DNA of 64,000 nucleotides from Fischerella sp. PCC 9431 (GTDB lineage Bacteria; Cyanobacteriota; Cyanobacteriia; Cyanobacteriales; Nostocaceae). Below the pieces are notes generated by a model. It had not been told where the DNA came from. It did not search any database and was given only the letters and a program-made list of their open reading frames with translations. The number at the start of each line of letters is the position of its first letter. Within the stretch, counting starts at the first letter, position 1. Shown here one piece after another: positions 8,416 through 18,454 of this stretch. The translations under genes were made by a program, and so were the position numbers. The DNA lies in contig NZ_KE650771.1 in assembly GCF_000447295.1 (NCBI RefSeq), positions 5,849,559 through 5,913,558 of the forward strand, given 5' to 3'.

Positions 8416-10581
8416 TTAATAGGCTGAGTTTTGCTTATGATCGTTACTAACCACACCTAAAACATTCATGCGGGACGTTTTTAAACTTTCTAAAGCTCGC
8501 TTCAGTACAGAAGAGTCTGTCTTTTCCATCCTTACAATTAATAAAATACCATCTGTATGGGGTGCTATTAAACTAGCATCAGCTAGCCCAAGTAAGGGGG
8601 GAGCATCATAAATTACCAAATCGTAAGTATTTTGGAAGTCTTCCATCAATCGCTTCATTTTTTCGGATGAAAGCAACTTTGTTGGATCAGGTGGTATTGG
8701 TCCAGAAGTCAGTATAGAAAGTTGCTTCATAAATGGTGCTGGGCGGATTGCTTCTGTGATTGGTAAATTGGTAGTAATTAAATTACTTAAACCCCAAAAG
8801 TTGCTGAGATTTGCTAGCTCATGAATTACAGGTTGGCGCAAATTAGCATCTACAAGTAAAACTCGTTGTTCCATTGCACAAGCGATCTCGGCCAAGTGGA
8901 ATGCTATTGTAGATTTACCATCTCCTGGCATAGCTGAACTAATAACTATAGATCTGATTGGGCGATCACTGCTGAGTAGTTGAATATTTGTATTCAGTAC
9001 ACGCAAAGCCTCTAAAAAACCTGTGCTGTAGCTAGTAGCATTTCGCAGAGCGATCGCACCCGCTTCAGAAATGTCCTTTGGTAGAGAATCTGGTGTTGAT
9101 CTTGCCAAAATTTTAGGTAGAGAAGTATGCTGTTGGCTACCTTGTAGATGCCTCTCAAAAGGTATTGATCCCAATAAAGGTTCTTTAATCTTTTGCTTGA
9201 GAACATAAGCGCTATGATAAGTACTATCCAATTTCTCTAGTAGCAAAGCTAGACCAATTCCTAAAGCTAAACCAGCCAAAACTCCTGATATTAAACTACG
9301 TTTAATATCTACTAAGGCAGGATTTTCTGGCATAGTAGGTGCTTGAATCAACTCCCAAGGTAGCTCTGTTTGTGCTACCTGAATTTCTAAGGTTTCGCGG
9401 GTACTGAGAAAACGATTTAAACTCTCAGTTGCAACTTGTAATTTCCGTTGTAATTCGGTATATTCTTTGGTTAAGACAGGCAATTGCTTACGCTTTTCTT
9501 CAAGTAGCTGCTCTGCCTTAGCAAGTTCTTGGCTCTGCACCTCTAAAGCTTGAACTTGTGTTGTCGCCTCTGCAAGTCTTGTACCCATAAAGCGTTGTGC
9601 TTCTTGACGTAGCAACGGTAACAGGCTTTCCCGTTTTTCTTTCAAATTTTGGATTGTAGGGTTTTCGTCCTGTAAACGAGTTGTCTGGGCAGCAATTTGA
9701 ACCTCTAATTCGCGCAATTGACTAAGTAATTGTTGATATAAAGGAGCATTATTTAGTGTAACTAGTTCTCCCTCTTCTCCCTGTAAGCTCGTTAAATTAT
9801 TACGAGCTACAGCTAACTGCTGATTGATTATTTGTCTTTGTTGAGATAGATTGTTAGCTTGAGCAGCTATTTGTTGCGCCTGTGTTTCTGGATCAACAAA
9901 ATCGTATTTTTGTCGGAATACTTGCTGTTCTTTTTGTAGCTGATCTACTCGCTTCTGCATAACTACCAGTTGGTCTCTGACAAACTTGAGACCTTGTCGC
10001 AGACTAGTTTGGCGCTGTTCAAGGCTATACTTTAAATAAGCTTTAGAAATTTGATCCAGTACAGATTTCACTTTAACGGGATCATCACTCTGATAACGAA
10101 CTTCTATAATCCTTGTTTCACCAAGACGAGTAATAGTTAAAGATTTTATTAAATAGTCATAATTAATCTCTGGATAATCTCTTTGTAATCTTATAACAAT
10201 ATTTTTCATTAGTCCCGGACTTTTGAGAACCTGTATTTGACTTTCATAATCCAGACTAGGGTTTGATGAACTAGAGTTTTGCTTAGAATCTAGTTCTGCT
10301 AACTTGTTTTCATTATTCAGAGGTTCGACTAATAGCCTAAAGTTACTTTCATATACAGGCTTTTGCTTTAGGGATGAGTGTACTGTAGCTGTCATTACAA
10401 CAGCTACTACTCCAGCTATGACTAGTACTCTTCGTCTTAAAACACTTAAAAAATCTCGTAAATTCCACTCATCTCCCTGGGTTTCGGATAAAGGAAAAGG
10501 TGGAAATTGATTACTCAGTTGTTGCGGTAAAAAGTTCTGATTTCTGTCAAAATTTGATGGTTGATATGACCGATTATCCAT
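8416..10581 (-). CDS. wzc: Wzc-like polysaccharide co-polymerase / tyrosine autokinase
   Basis: 721 residues in the usual order: Wzz domain from about residue 40 with a first membrane segment (VLVIAGVVAVVMTATVHS), a long periplasmic coiled-coil stretch rich in Gln and Glu (about 200-420), a proline-rich motif (APTMPENPALVDIKRSLI) with the second membrane segment, and a cytoplasmic BY-kinase domain. The kinase has Walker A SSAMPGDGKST, Walker A' VLLVDANLRQP and Walker B DLVIYDAPPLLG. Such proteins control chain length and export of Wzy-dependent polysaccharides from the inner membrane. The tail (NDHKQNSAY) carries a single tyrosine instead of the usual cluster. Neighbours are a secreted matrix-type protein and, across a long gap, glycosyltransferase and ABC-export genes. 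Confidence 0.88.
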   Translation of the reverse strand: MDNRSYQPSNFDRNQNFLPQQLSNQFPPFPLSETQGDEWNLRDFLSVLRRRVLVIAGVVAVVMTATVHSSLKQKPVYESNFRLLVEPLNNENKLAELDSKQNSSSSNPSLDYESQIQVLKSPGLMKNIVIRLQRDYPEINYDYLIKSLTITRLGETRIIEVRYQSDDPVKVKSVLDQISKAYLKYSLEQRQTSLRQGLKFVRDQLVVMQKRVDQLQKEQQVFRQKYDFVDPETQAQQIAAQANNLSQQRQIINQQLAVARNNLTSLQGEEGELVTLNNAPLYQQLLSQLRELEVQIAAQTTRLQDENPTIQNLKEKRESLLPLLRQEAQRFMGTRLAEATTQVQALEVQSQELAKAEQLLEEKRKQLPVLTKEYTELQRKLQVATESLNRFLSTRETLEIQVAQTELPWELIQAPTMPENPALVDIKRSLISGVLAGLALGIGLALLLEKLDSTYHSAYVLKQKIKEPLLGSIPFERHLQGSQQHTSLPKILARSTPDSLPKDISEAGAIALRNATSYSTGFLEALRVLNTNIQLLSSDRPIRSIVISSAMPGDGKSTIAFHLAEIACAMEQRVLLVDANLRQPVIHELANLSNFWGLSNLITTNLPITEAIRPAPFMKQLSILTSGPIPPDPTKLLSSEKMKRLMEDFQNTYDLVIYDAPPLLGLADASLIAPHTDGILLIVRMEKTDSSVLKRALESLKTSRMNVLGVVSNDHKQNSAY

Positions 10582-12744
10582 AATTTATAAAGATTTGGTA
10601 AATACTGAGGTGCTATTTGCCGCTTTATACGGTTTGAATCAAGTGCAATTTCACAGAAAGTAGCTATGGTAATGTTTTATGTATAATTTTAAACCTTAAA
10701 GTATATATACTTGTTGTTAGACAGAATAATGACCGTTACATAATATTAATGTGACTAAAGTATATCATCGGTTTCTAAATTCATGTGCCGCCTTACTCAA
10801 GCTTAATACCGTACTTGATAATCTACTACGTACAGCTTGGTGAGAAAAGAATAGACAAAGATTTGTTTTACTAATACTATGCCATCTCAATACCAAATTT
10901 TTCACGGTAGTTTTCACCAATACAATCCTGTTTTATGAGTTTGGTAAATCTTCAATCTGCATTTGGCATTGCTGTGATCTTGATTAACACTTTATGGCAT
11001 TGCTGAACGAGGGATATCCAAAAAATAAAATGCCCAGCCGTATGTATTAAATATATATTTTTTTCCAAACCCAGGTATGAACCCCACTTTCGCCCTTAAG
11101 GCGAAAGCGATGGCGGGACATTGTATTACGAGGATTGGCCTAATGGGATAACTGAGATTGGTGCTCACAGATGAAGACACAGTGATTACTGTTTATGAAA
11201 ATTACACGATAATCCCGTAATTATGCAATGCCCACTTTATTTTCAAACTAATATAAATAGAAAACTCAATAATAGATTATATTTCATACTCAGAAACAAT
11301 CATGACACTACTTTTCATGTAACCAAAGTGATAAAAGAGGATTAAATTATATTTTTTTAAATATCAAGCAAAAAAACATTTTATAAACTGTCAACAATAA
11401 CAATATATTAAAATTTTTCTTATAAGTAAGTAATTTTAATCACACTTAGCTTTGATTAATCAAAACCTAAAGGTAATTTTTTATACATAATCTTTTTGTT
11501 GTTTTTCTTGATCTCAAATATAAGTTCTTTTGGAAGGGCAATTTAGAGATAGCTTTGCAAATTAAGTACTTGGCAACAAATCAACAAGTGTTTTTAGTTA
11601 TAAGTATATTTTTTGATATAAGACTAACATATTGTTTCCAGAGTCTTAATATAAGAATAAATTTGAAACATGCTAATATACTCATGCAGATTGATGTTAT
11701 GACAAACAACTATCAAGATGATGATTTTAAATTATGTAAGATCTAAGACAGCATATGTATCCTCTGAATTTGTCAGGTAAAGATGATTTTGAAGATGCAA
11801 CTTCCTTAAATAAGGTGTATTGCCATATTTTCAAGTCACTTTGTATAAATGCATCAAATAAACAGATAAGAACATCACGACAAGAAATAGGATAAACAAC
11901 TGATATTTCGTGTTTGGTTTTCTGTATTGTATTCTTATATACTTTTAATGTTTCACATCCCTATTCTTTTAGCTTTTAGCAAATTAGCTCTATTTTTGGA
12001 TATAGTACACAAGTCAGCCAAGTCACAATTTATAGTTTTAGAAAACCTCAAGTAACAATTAAGCTAGGAATAAAAAGGTATCAAAATACGCAAATCTTTC
12101 CCCAGTGTTTTTACCTTATGTAATGACTGAAAGAAAGGTCACCCCGATTTTAGATAAATCTTTTGATACAAGATCAAAGTTGATAACGGCAATTTAATGT
12201 TTTGTTAGAGTTACAGTCTGTGTATGAAATATATCTTTAAACACCAGAGATATTTCTATGTTTAAAAAACAGGTAATTTGTCCTACAGTTTCTGTCCTAG
12301 ATACTGTGTTTATTTGAAAAATAATTACCCCTTTGAAATATTTTGTATGGCGAGATTGCTTGATAAACAAGATTAATTGCCCGAATTTTGCTTGTCTATC
12401 TAGATGCAATTATGAAATTAATTTACTTTTTAAAGATTCCTTGAAACTTCTATGAAAATACTTGTATTTTATGCAAAATATATTACTTTGACATCTAAAC
12501 AAATATATAATCAAACCCACAGAGAAATAGTTGTATTTTTTCTACAAACTAACTTTTTCTACTTAGGATTAGATTTAAGTATTCTGAAGACGTATAAGGA
12601 AATATAAGGAAAAAACTTGTTCCCTTTACTCTTGTTGTATTCAATACTCGAATATGCAAGGTATTTTTATTAAGTAATGTATGTTTTAGTGCCTTTTTAT
12701 ATTAAAAACGGCGTCTAGAAAAGTATTTGTACAGGATATAGCCC
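10582..12744. other. 2.2-kb AT-rich region without a convincing gene
   Basis: The longest gene-free stretch in the window, between the divergently transcribed Wzc-type and first glycosyltransferase genes. Open frames exist (for example 62 codons on the minus strand at 10992-11180 and 46 codons on the plus strand at 11755-11895), but none has a recognisable domain and the base composition is much more AT-rich than in neighbouring genes. A stable small hairpin lies at 11087-11107. It may contain promoters of both flanking operons, a small RNA or decayed genes; I cannot tell which. Confidence 0.5.
11087..11107. repeat. short GC-rich hairpin
   Basis: CTTTCGCC (11087-11094) pairs perfectly with GGCGAAAG (11100-11107) around a 5-base loop. 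It stands out in a very AT-rich region. No T-run follows, so it is not a normal intrinsic terminator; it may be part of a repeat or a small RNA. Confidence 0.5.
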
Positions 12745-14073
12745 ATGACACTCAGTAAATGGATTAATCAAAAGTTGTCTGTATCTAGTTCTACTCATTT
12801 AGACAATTCAGAAGCTAAAAGTGAGCAGCTACTAAAAACTGAAAAAATGGTCAAATTATCGGTCTTGACTCAGTTTTTTCCTCCAGATTACGCTGCAACA
12901 GGACAATTGCTAGAAGAACTTACCAGGCAATTGGGATATCTTGGGGTAGAGACAGAAGTTTTTACAAGTCAACCAGGATATGCTTTTAAATCTTCTCATG
13001 CCCCATCAGTTCAACACTTAGGTGAGGTGCTAGTGCAGCGATCGCGCACTGCTCAACTTTGGCCAGGCCGAATTCGAGGTAAAGCAGTAAATGGAATTCT
13101 ATTTACCCTGCGCGCTGCACTCCATTTACTAAAAAATGGTCGTCGTTTTAACTTATTGTTATTGACCACAGCACCACCTTTTTTGCCAATTTTGGGATAT
13201 CTGGCTCATACCTGGTTTAGGCTTCCCTATGTTTGCATACTCTATGATCTTTATCCAGATATTGCGATCGCTCTGAATGTCATCTCCAAAGACCACTGGA
13301 TAGCAAAACTGTGGAGAAAACTAAATAAATTAGTTTGGCAAAAAGCCAAAGCAATCATCGTTCTCAGTCCTGCAATGAAAATGCGAGTGACTGCTATTTG
13401 TCCACAGATCGAAGATAAGGTTTTTGTAATTCACAGCTGGGGAGATCCTGATTTAATTGTACCCATTGCCAAAAAAGAAAACTGGTTTGCATTGAAGCAC
13501 AACTTAGTAAATAAGTTTACTGTGCTTTATTCTGGTAACATGGGTCGTTGTCACGATATGGATACTATCTTGGAAGCTGCAAAACTACTGCAAGATGAAC
13601 CGATTCAGTTTGTGTTTATTGGTAGTGGAGCAAAACAAGATGAATTAATCACAGATGTAAATCGCTTAGGGCTAAAAAATTTTGTATTTTTGCCTTATCA
13701 AGACAAAGAGGTATTGCCCTACTCTCTCACAGCCGGTGACTTATCTCTAGTCAGTGTTGATGGAGGTATGGAAAGTTTAGTTGCTCCTAGTAAACTTTAT
13801 CCAGCCTTGGCAACTGGGCGACCAGTTGCAGTTATTTGTTCCGAGTATTCATACCTGAGACAAATGATTACACAAGCCAATTGTGGTGATACCTTTGAAA
13901 ATGGAGATAGTTATGGTTTGGCTAAATTTATTCGCCTGCTTAGTCAAGACCGGGAATTAGCAAAGCGTATGGGTAGATCTGGTCGTCAGTATATGCGATC
14001 GCACTATACGCCCGAGATCATATCTCGACAATATTTAGATGTATTACAGCGATGTATTAGTGGGGAGAAATGA
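12745..14073 (+). CDS. glycosyltransferase family 4 (WbuB-like)
   Basis: 442 residues with a GT-B fold. The N-terminal Rossmann part begins at VLTQFFPPDYAATGQLLEEL, typical of the WbuB/WcaI group. The C-terminal donor-binding part contains VLYSGNMGRCHD, FVFIGSGAKQDEL and SLVAPSKLYPALATGRPVAV. The first 34 residues are extra to the usual family start, and an ATG at 12847 (MVKLSV) would give the standard length; the ATG at 12745 has AGGA upstream and may still be used. It probably adds a sugar to the lipid-linked repeat unit at the cytoplasmic face. It is the first plus-strand gene after the 2.2-kb gap and is followed by another 529-base gap before the exporter genes. Confidence 0.85.
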   Translation: MTLSKWINQKLSVSSSTHLDNSEAKSEQLLKTEKMVKLSVLTQFFPPDYAATGQLLEELTRQLGYLGVETEVFTSQPGYAFKSSHAPSVQHLGEVLVQRSRTAQLWPGRIRGKAVNGILFTLRAALHLLKNGRRFNLLLLTTAPPFLPILGYLAHTWFRLPYVCILYDLYPDIAIALNVISKDHWIAKLWRKLNKLVWQKAKAIIVLSPAMKMRVTAICPQIEDKVFVIHSWGDPDLIVPIAKKENWFALKHNLVNKFTVLYSGNMGRCHDMDTILEAAKLLQDEPIQFVFIGSGAKQDELITDVNRLGLKNFVFLPYQDKEVLPYSLTAGDLSLVSVDGGMESLVAPSKLYPALATGRPVAVICSEYSYLRQMITQANCGDTFENGDSYGLAKFIRLLSQDRELAKRMGRSGRQYMRSHYTPEIISRQYLDVLQRCISGEK

Positions 14074-14602
14074 AGCTAAGTTAAGAATTTATATTCACAG
14101 ATAAATACTTAGTTCAAATGCAAATTATAGAATTATAAAATTAGCTTGATATATTTAATATTTTGTGTTTGAACTTTGTATTATTTTCATAATGATCCGT
14201 AAAAAATCAATCTGGATTTAACCTTAATAATGTATGATATTTAAAAGTTAATTATTGCTTTAATCTACTATGGATGCCGACCAAAAATAAAAACTTCTAA
14301 TAGTTGATAAAAAGATAGTAACCTTATTATTTAATTGGATAAATTCTTCTTACTAACTAGGAAAACTGAATTTCTTGAAAAATATATTGGTGTTTGTTTA
14401 GGAGCTGGGCTTCGATGGTCTTTTGATCTCAGTCCCTCCAACGTAACCTTCTAACTACTATTGGAGGCCGAATTGTAGAGGAGGTGTGTTCGTAATCGGA
14501 AACGTTCAATAACGAAGAACGACATAAGTGTTCAAAATCTAGCAGCTACCTCAATAGCGTCAGTCAAAAGTATCAGTTGTATTAGCAACACAACAAACAA
14601 TT
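14074..14602. other. 529-base region upstream of the ABC exporter genes, possible structured leader
   Basis: No convincing gene. The first 300 bases are AT-rich. The last 200 before wzm have higher GC and a possible hairpin, CCTCCAA (14435-14441) with TTGGAGG (14461-14467), followed by GAGGAGGTG. This could be the 5' untranslated leader of the wzm-wzt operon or a remnant of a gene. No clear ribosome site lies directly before the wzm ATG. Confidence 0.4.
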
Positions 14603-15445
14603 ATGAGTAGTCATGAAATTGCCTCAAGTCAAGAATTAATAATTGAGGCTGGACGCACTGAACGTCAATATTGGAAAGACATTTGGCGCTACCGGGAGCT
14701 ATTATATTTTCTGGCTTGGCGAGATATTTTGGTGCGTTACAAACAAACTGCTATTGGTATAGTATGGGCATTGATCCGACCATTTTTAACAATGGTTGTT
14801 TTCACCGTAGTATTTGGAAATTTAGCTAAATTGCCCTCAGAGGGAGCGCCCTACCCAATTTTAGTATTTGCTGCTATGCTCCCCTGGCAATTTTTTGCCA
14901 ATGCTTTGAGTGAGAGTAGCAATAGTTTAATTAACAATGCCAACTTAATTTCTAAAGTATATTTTCCCCGTTTGATAGTACCAATTAGTGCAGTAGTAGT
15001 CAGCTTCGTAGATTTCATGATCTCCGGCATGATACTGTTAGGACTAATGGCATATTACAACTTTGTACCGGATTGGCGAATTATAACTCTACCAGTATTT
15101 ATTTTAATTGCCTTTGCAGCAGCTGTGGGTGTGGGACTATGGTTAGCAGCATTGAATGTTGAATATCGCGATTTTCGCTACATAGTACCGTTTATTGTGC
15201 AGTTTGGCTTGTATATCTCACCTGTGGGCTTTAGTAGCAGTGTTGTACCGTCGCAGTGGCGATTACTTTACTCATTAAATCCAATGGTGGGTGTGATTGA
15301 TGGATTTCGCTGGGCAATTTTAGGTGGGGATTCACAAATTTACTTACCTGGATTTGCATTGTCTGTCGCATTAGTTGCCTTGTTACTCATAAGTGGCATT
15401 TGGTACTTCCGTAAAATGGAACGGACGTTTGCTGACGTAATTTAG
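14603..15445 (+). CDS. wzm: ABC-2 type polysaccharide export permease (Wzm)
   Basis: 280 residues with about six membrane segments. The cytoplasmic N-terminus runs into the family motif YRELLYFLAWRDILVRYKQT, then AIGIVWALIRPFLTMVVFT, and a later conserved stretch, LNVEYRDFRYIVPFIVQ. It forms the inner-membrane channel of an ABC exporter for undecaprenol-linked glycans, with the ATPase encoded 15 bases downstream. The length is normal. Together with Wzt it defines an ABC-dependent export route in this locus. Confidence 0.92.
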   Translation: MSSHEIASSQELIIEAGRTERQYWKDIWRYRELLYFLAWRDILVRYKQTAIGIVWALIRPFLTMVVFTVVFGNLAKLPSEGAPYPILVFAAMLPWQFFANALSESSNSLINNANLISKVYFPRLIVPISAVVVSFVDFMISGMILLGLMAYYNFVPDWRIITLPVFILIAFAAAVGVGLWLAALNVEYRDFRYIVPFIVQFGLYISPVGFSSSVVPSQWRLLYSLNPMVGVIDGFRWAILGGDSQIYLPGFALSVALVALLLISGIWYFRKMERTFADVI

Positions 15446-15460
15446 AAAGGAGCAGAGCAG

Positions 15461-16744
15461 ATGTCTGATACTATAATTCGCGTAGAAAATCTGGGTAAAA
15501 AATATATTATTGCTCACCAACAGGAGAATTCTGGTCACTATAGCTACAAGGCACTGCGAGATGTAATTGCTGATGGAGCTAAATCTCTGACAAAGAGCTT
15601 GATTAAGCCCGCTCCCAAAAAGATATCTAACTCTAATCGTGAAGAATTTTGGGCATTAAAAGATGTTTCTTTTGAGATTAAGCAGGGTGAAGCCATTGGT
15701 GTGATTGGCAGTAATGGAGCAGGAAAATCCACACTCTTAAAAGTTTTGAGCCGCATTACCGAACCAACAAAAGGACGCATCACTATCAAAGGGCGAGTAG
15801 CAAGTCTGCTAGAAGTAGGGACGGGATTTCATCCTGAGCTTACAGGTAGAGAGAACATCTTCCTCAACGGTTCTGTATTGGGGATGGGTAGAGTCGAGAT
15901 TAAAAAGAAGTTTGATGAAATTGTCGCTTTTGCGGAAGTAGAGAGATTTTTAGACACACCAGTCAAGCGCTATTCGTCTGGAATGTATGTGCGCCTTGCT
16001 TTTTCCGTTGCCGCTCACCTAGAGCCAGAAATTTTAATTGTAGATGAAGTGTTGGCAGTGGGCGATTCCGCATTTCAAAAGAAATGCTTAGGGAAAATGG
16101 GGGATGTCGCCACCAAAGAAGGGCGGACAGTCTTGTTTGTTAGTCACAGTATGCAGGCTATTGCCCAGTTAACCAAACGTTGCATATTGCTTTCTAAAGG
16201 TAACATTCAGTTTGATGGTAATACTGCCAAAGCAGTGCAGTTATATTTGGCTGGACAAAAAGATGATACCGAGCAACCTGGTTATTATCAAGCTCCTGCA
16301 AACAAAACAGGCAATTATGTAGCTTGGGCGCGAGTACATGCTTCCGAAGGAGAAGGAATTCACTGTTGGGGAAAACCAATTACCTTTGAGTTTGCCTTAA
16401 ATATAGAGAAACCCCATGAAAGTCTATCCTTTTCGTTTCAAATAGTTAGTGCCTTGCAACAGCCTATAGCTATTTTTTGGTTTTTCTCTGATGCACCTTT
16501 TCGACATGAACCGGGAACTCATATTTTCCGATGTGAGATACCCAAATTGCGGCTCTACATGGGTTCGTACACCTTAACGACATGGTTTTCCGAACGACGT
16601 AGCGAAATCCTGTTAGAAAATCTCCGGGAAATTTGCCAGTTTGAAGTTAGTATGCACGAATTTGAACGACCAGATTATCCGTGGGAGACTGATGAATGCA
16701 CTTATTTGGAAGATGCGGTTTGGAAAACTGGAGAAAAATATTAA
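15461..16744 (+). CDS. wzt: polysaccharide ABC exporter ATPase with C-terminal glycan-recognition domain (Wzt)
   Basis: 427 residues. The nucleotide-binding domain has Walker A GSNGAGKSTLLKVLS, signature YSSGMYVRLAFSVA, Walker B ILIVDEVLAVGD and the switch region VLFVSHSMQAI. From about residue 270 a beta-rich extension (VAWARVHASEGEGIHCWGK onward) corresponds to the Wzt C-terminal domain, which in studied systems recognises the modified end of the exported glycan. A good ribosome site (AAAGGAG) precedes the ATG and the gene follows wzm closely, so the two are surely one operon. The extended form suggests that chain termination or capping matters here. Confidence 0.92.
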   Translation: MSDTIIRVENLGKKYIIAHQQENSGHYSYKALRDVIADGAKSLTKSLIKPAPKKISNSNREEFWALKDVSFEIKQGEAIGVIGSNGAGKSTLLKVLSRITEPTKGRITIKGRVASLLEVGTGFHPELTGRENIFLNGSVLGMGRVEIKKKFDEIVAFAEVERFLDTPVKRYSSGMYVRLAFSVAAHLEPEILIVDEVLAVGDSAFQKKCLGKMGDVATKEGRTVLFVSHSMQAIAQLTKRCILLSKGNIQFDGNTAKAVQLYLAGQKDDTEQPGYYQAPANKTGNYVAWARVHASEGEGIHCWGKPITFEFALNIEKPHESLSFSFQIVSALQQPIAIFWFFSDAPFRHEPGTHIFRCEIPKLRLYMGSYTLTTWFSERRSEILLENLREICQFEVSMHEFERPDYPWETDECTYLEDAVWKTGEKY

Positions 16745-16769
16745 TCAATTCATTAAAAGGGGATAAATA

Positions 16770-17282
16770 ATGCCAATAAATGATGATGTTAAGTTAGGGA
16801 ATAATGTAAAAATTTTTCATCCCCAACTAGTAAATCTGTACAACTGCTCCGTTGGAGATGATACAAAGATTGGTACGTTTGTGGAAATCCAGAAAAATGT
16901 CACTGTAGGCAAACGGTGTAAAATTTCATCTCATAGCTTCCTTTGTGAAGGCGTCATCATCGAAGATGAGGTGTTTATTGGTCATGGTGTCATGTTTACT
17001 AATGATCTTTATCCCCGTGCCACAAATGAAGACGGTAGTTTAAAAACAGATGATGATTGGAAAGTTGTGGAGACCCGAGTTAAACGCTGTGCATCTGTTG
17101 GTAGCAATGTCACCATTTTAGCTGGTGTGACCGTTGGGGAAAAAGCAATTGTTGGCGCTGGAGCAGTAGTGACTCGTGATGTTCCCAATTACGCGATTGT
17201 GGTGGGAGTACCTGCTCGTGTCATTGGTGATGTACGCGATCGCTCCCAAAATACAGAAATGACAGCCAGTATTTGTAGCTAA
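16770..17282 (+). CDS. wbpD: hexapeptide-repeat N-acetyltransferase (WbpD/WlbB-like)
   Basis: 170 residues made almost wholly of left-handed beta-helix hexapeptide repeats (for example [20 protein letters not shown]). The WbpD-type stretch [14 protein letters not shown] contains a candidate catalytic region, and the C-terminus is [19 protein letters not shown]. In Pseudomonas, WbpD acetylates the 3-amino group of UDP-GlcNAc3NA. The next two genes encode the oxidoreductase and aminotransferase of the same pathway, which supports this assignment. AGGGG lies before the ATG. It follows wzt by 25 bases and is probably in its operon. Confidence 0.8.
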   Translation: MPINDDVKLGNNVKIFHPQLVNLYNCSVGDDTKIGTFVEIQKNVTVGKRCKISSHSFLCEGVIIEDEVFIGHGVMFTNDLYPRATNEDGSLKTDDDWKVVETRVKRCASVGSNVTILAGVTVGEKAIVGAGAVVTRDVPNYAIVVGVPARVIGDVRDRSQNTEMTASICS

Positions 17283-17410
17283 TCAATCAGCATGAACACC
17301 AAAAGTAGAAAACCAATGAAATATCAACGCATCTGTAACCCCTAATTTAAAAGTTGTGGGTGTTCCATTTATGCATAGTCAAAAGTTCATTAACATAAAT
17401 CTATAAAAAA

Positions 17411-18454
17411 ATGGGTAACAACATTAATATCGGTGTAATCGGTTACGGCTACTGGGGTCCAAATCTGGTCAGAAACTTTGCTGAAATTCCGGGAACGCAA
17501 GTTAAAACAGTTAGCGATTTTAAACCAGAACTGCTCGCAAAAGTACAAGCAAGATACCCCAAAGTAGACATTACAACAAATTGCCGCGATATATTTAACG
17601 ACCCCAAAATAGATGCTGTGGTGATCGCCACACCCGTGTCTACCCACTTCGATTTGGCTTTGGCTGCATTACAGGCTGGTAAGCACGTACTCGTAGAGAA
17701 ACCGATGACTGTCTCTTCAGAACAAGCTTTGCGGTTAATTGAAGAGGCAGAGAAACGCAACCTAGTATTAATGGTGGATCACACCTTTGTCTATACAGGT
17801 GCAGTGCGTAAAATGCGGGATCTCGTAGTTACAGATGCCATTGGTGATATTTATTACTATGATTCTGTGCGCGTCAACTTGGGACTCTTCCAACATGATG
17901 TCAATGTGATTTGGGATTTGGCAGTCCATGATCTCTCAATTATGAACTATGTATTGCCATCTCAACCTTATGCTGTTTCGGCTACAGGTATTAGTCATGT
18001 TCCTGGAGAACCGGAAAATATTGCTTATTTGACCTTGTTTTTTGAAAGTAACTTAATTGCTCACATTCATGTCAACTGGTTAGCACCAGTAAAAGTACGC
18101 CGCACACTGATTGGTGGCAGTCAACGCATGATTGTTTACGATGACTTAGAAGCTAGCGAAAAAGTCAAAATCTACGACAAAGGTATCACAGTCAATGGCA
18201 ATAATTCTGCTGAAAGCGTATATCAAATGTTGATTGGTTATCGCACAGGTGATATGTGGTCTCCTCATTTAGACATGACGGAAGCACTACGTACAGAAGG
18301 ATTACACTTTATTAATTGTATTGAAAAAGGCGATCGCCCCATTACCGATGGTCAAGCAGGGCTGCAAGTAGTGAGAATTTTGGAAGCTGCTACCCAATCT
18401 ATGAAGCAGCATGGTCAATTAGTCGAACTAAATTTAGCACAGGTAGCAGTATGA
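17411..18454 (+). CDS. wbpB: Gfo/Idh/MocA oxidoreductase (WbpB/WlbA-like)
   Basis: 347 residues. An N-terminal NAD-binding Rossmann fold ([17 protein letters not shown]), the family motif [10 protein letters not shown] around residue 95, and the substrate-domain stretch [18 protein letters not shown] with a likely catalytic histidine. In the WbpB reaction the 3-hydroxyl of UDP-GlcNAc uronic acid is oxidised to a 3-keto sugar, the substrate for the WbpE aminotransferase. The gene overlaps the aminotransferase by four bases (ATGA), pointing to translational coupling. The specific substrate is inferred from the gene trio. Confidence 0.85.
   Translation: MGNNINIGVIGYGYWGPNLVRNFAEIPGTQVKTVSDFKPELLAKVQARYPKVDITTNCRDIFNDPKIDAVVIATPVSTHFDLALAALQAGKHVLVEKPMTVSSEQALRLIEEAEKRNLVLMVDHTFVYTGAVRKMRDLVVTDAIGDIYYYDSVRVNLGLFQHDVNVIWDLAVHDLSIMNYVLPSQPYAVSATGISHVPGEPENIAYLTLFFESNLIAHIHVNWLAPVKVRRTLIGGSQRMIVYDDLEASEKVKIYDKGITVNGNNSAESVYQMLIGYRTGDMWSPHLDMTEALRTEGLHFINCIEKGDRPITDGQAGLQVVRILEAATQSMKQHGQLVELNLAQVAV

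Noticed and set aside
10992-11180. 62-codon minus-strand frame as a small gene
   Set aside because: No recognisable domain, no ribosome site, and it covers the GC-rich hairpin. It may be a remnant, but cannot be supported.
11755-11895. 46-codon plus-strand frame starting at ATG
   Set aside because: Short, no ribosome site and no recognised motif, in an AT-rich gap where such frames arise by chance.
10582-12744. NtcA-type GTA-N8-TAC sites in the wzc upstream gap
   Set aside because: Near matches such as GTATTTTTTCTAC near 12533 and GTACTTGATAATCTAC near 10812 have the wrong spacing.
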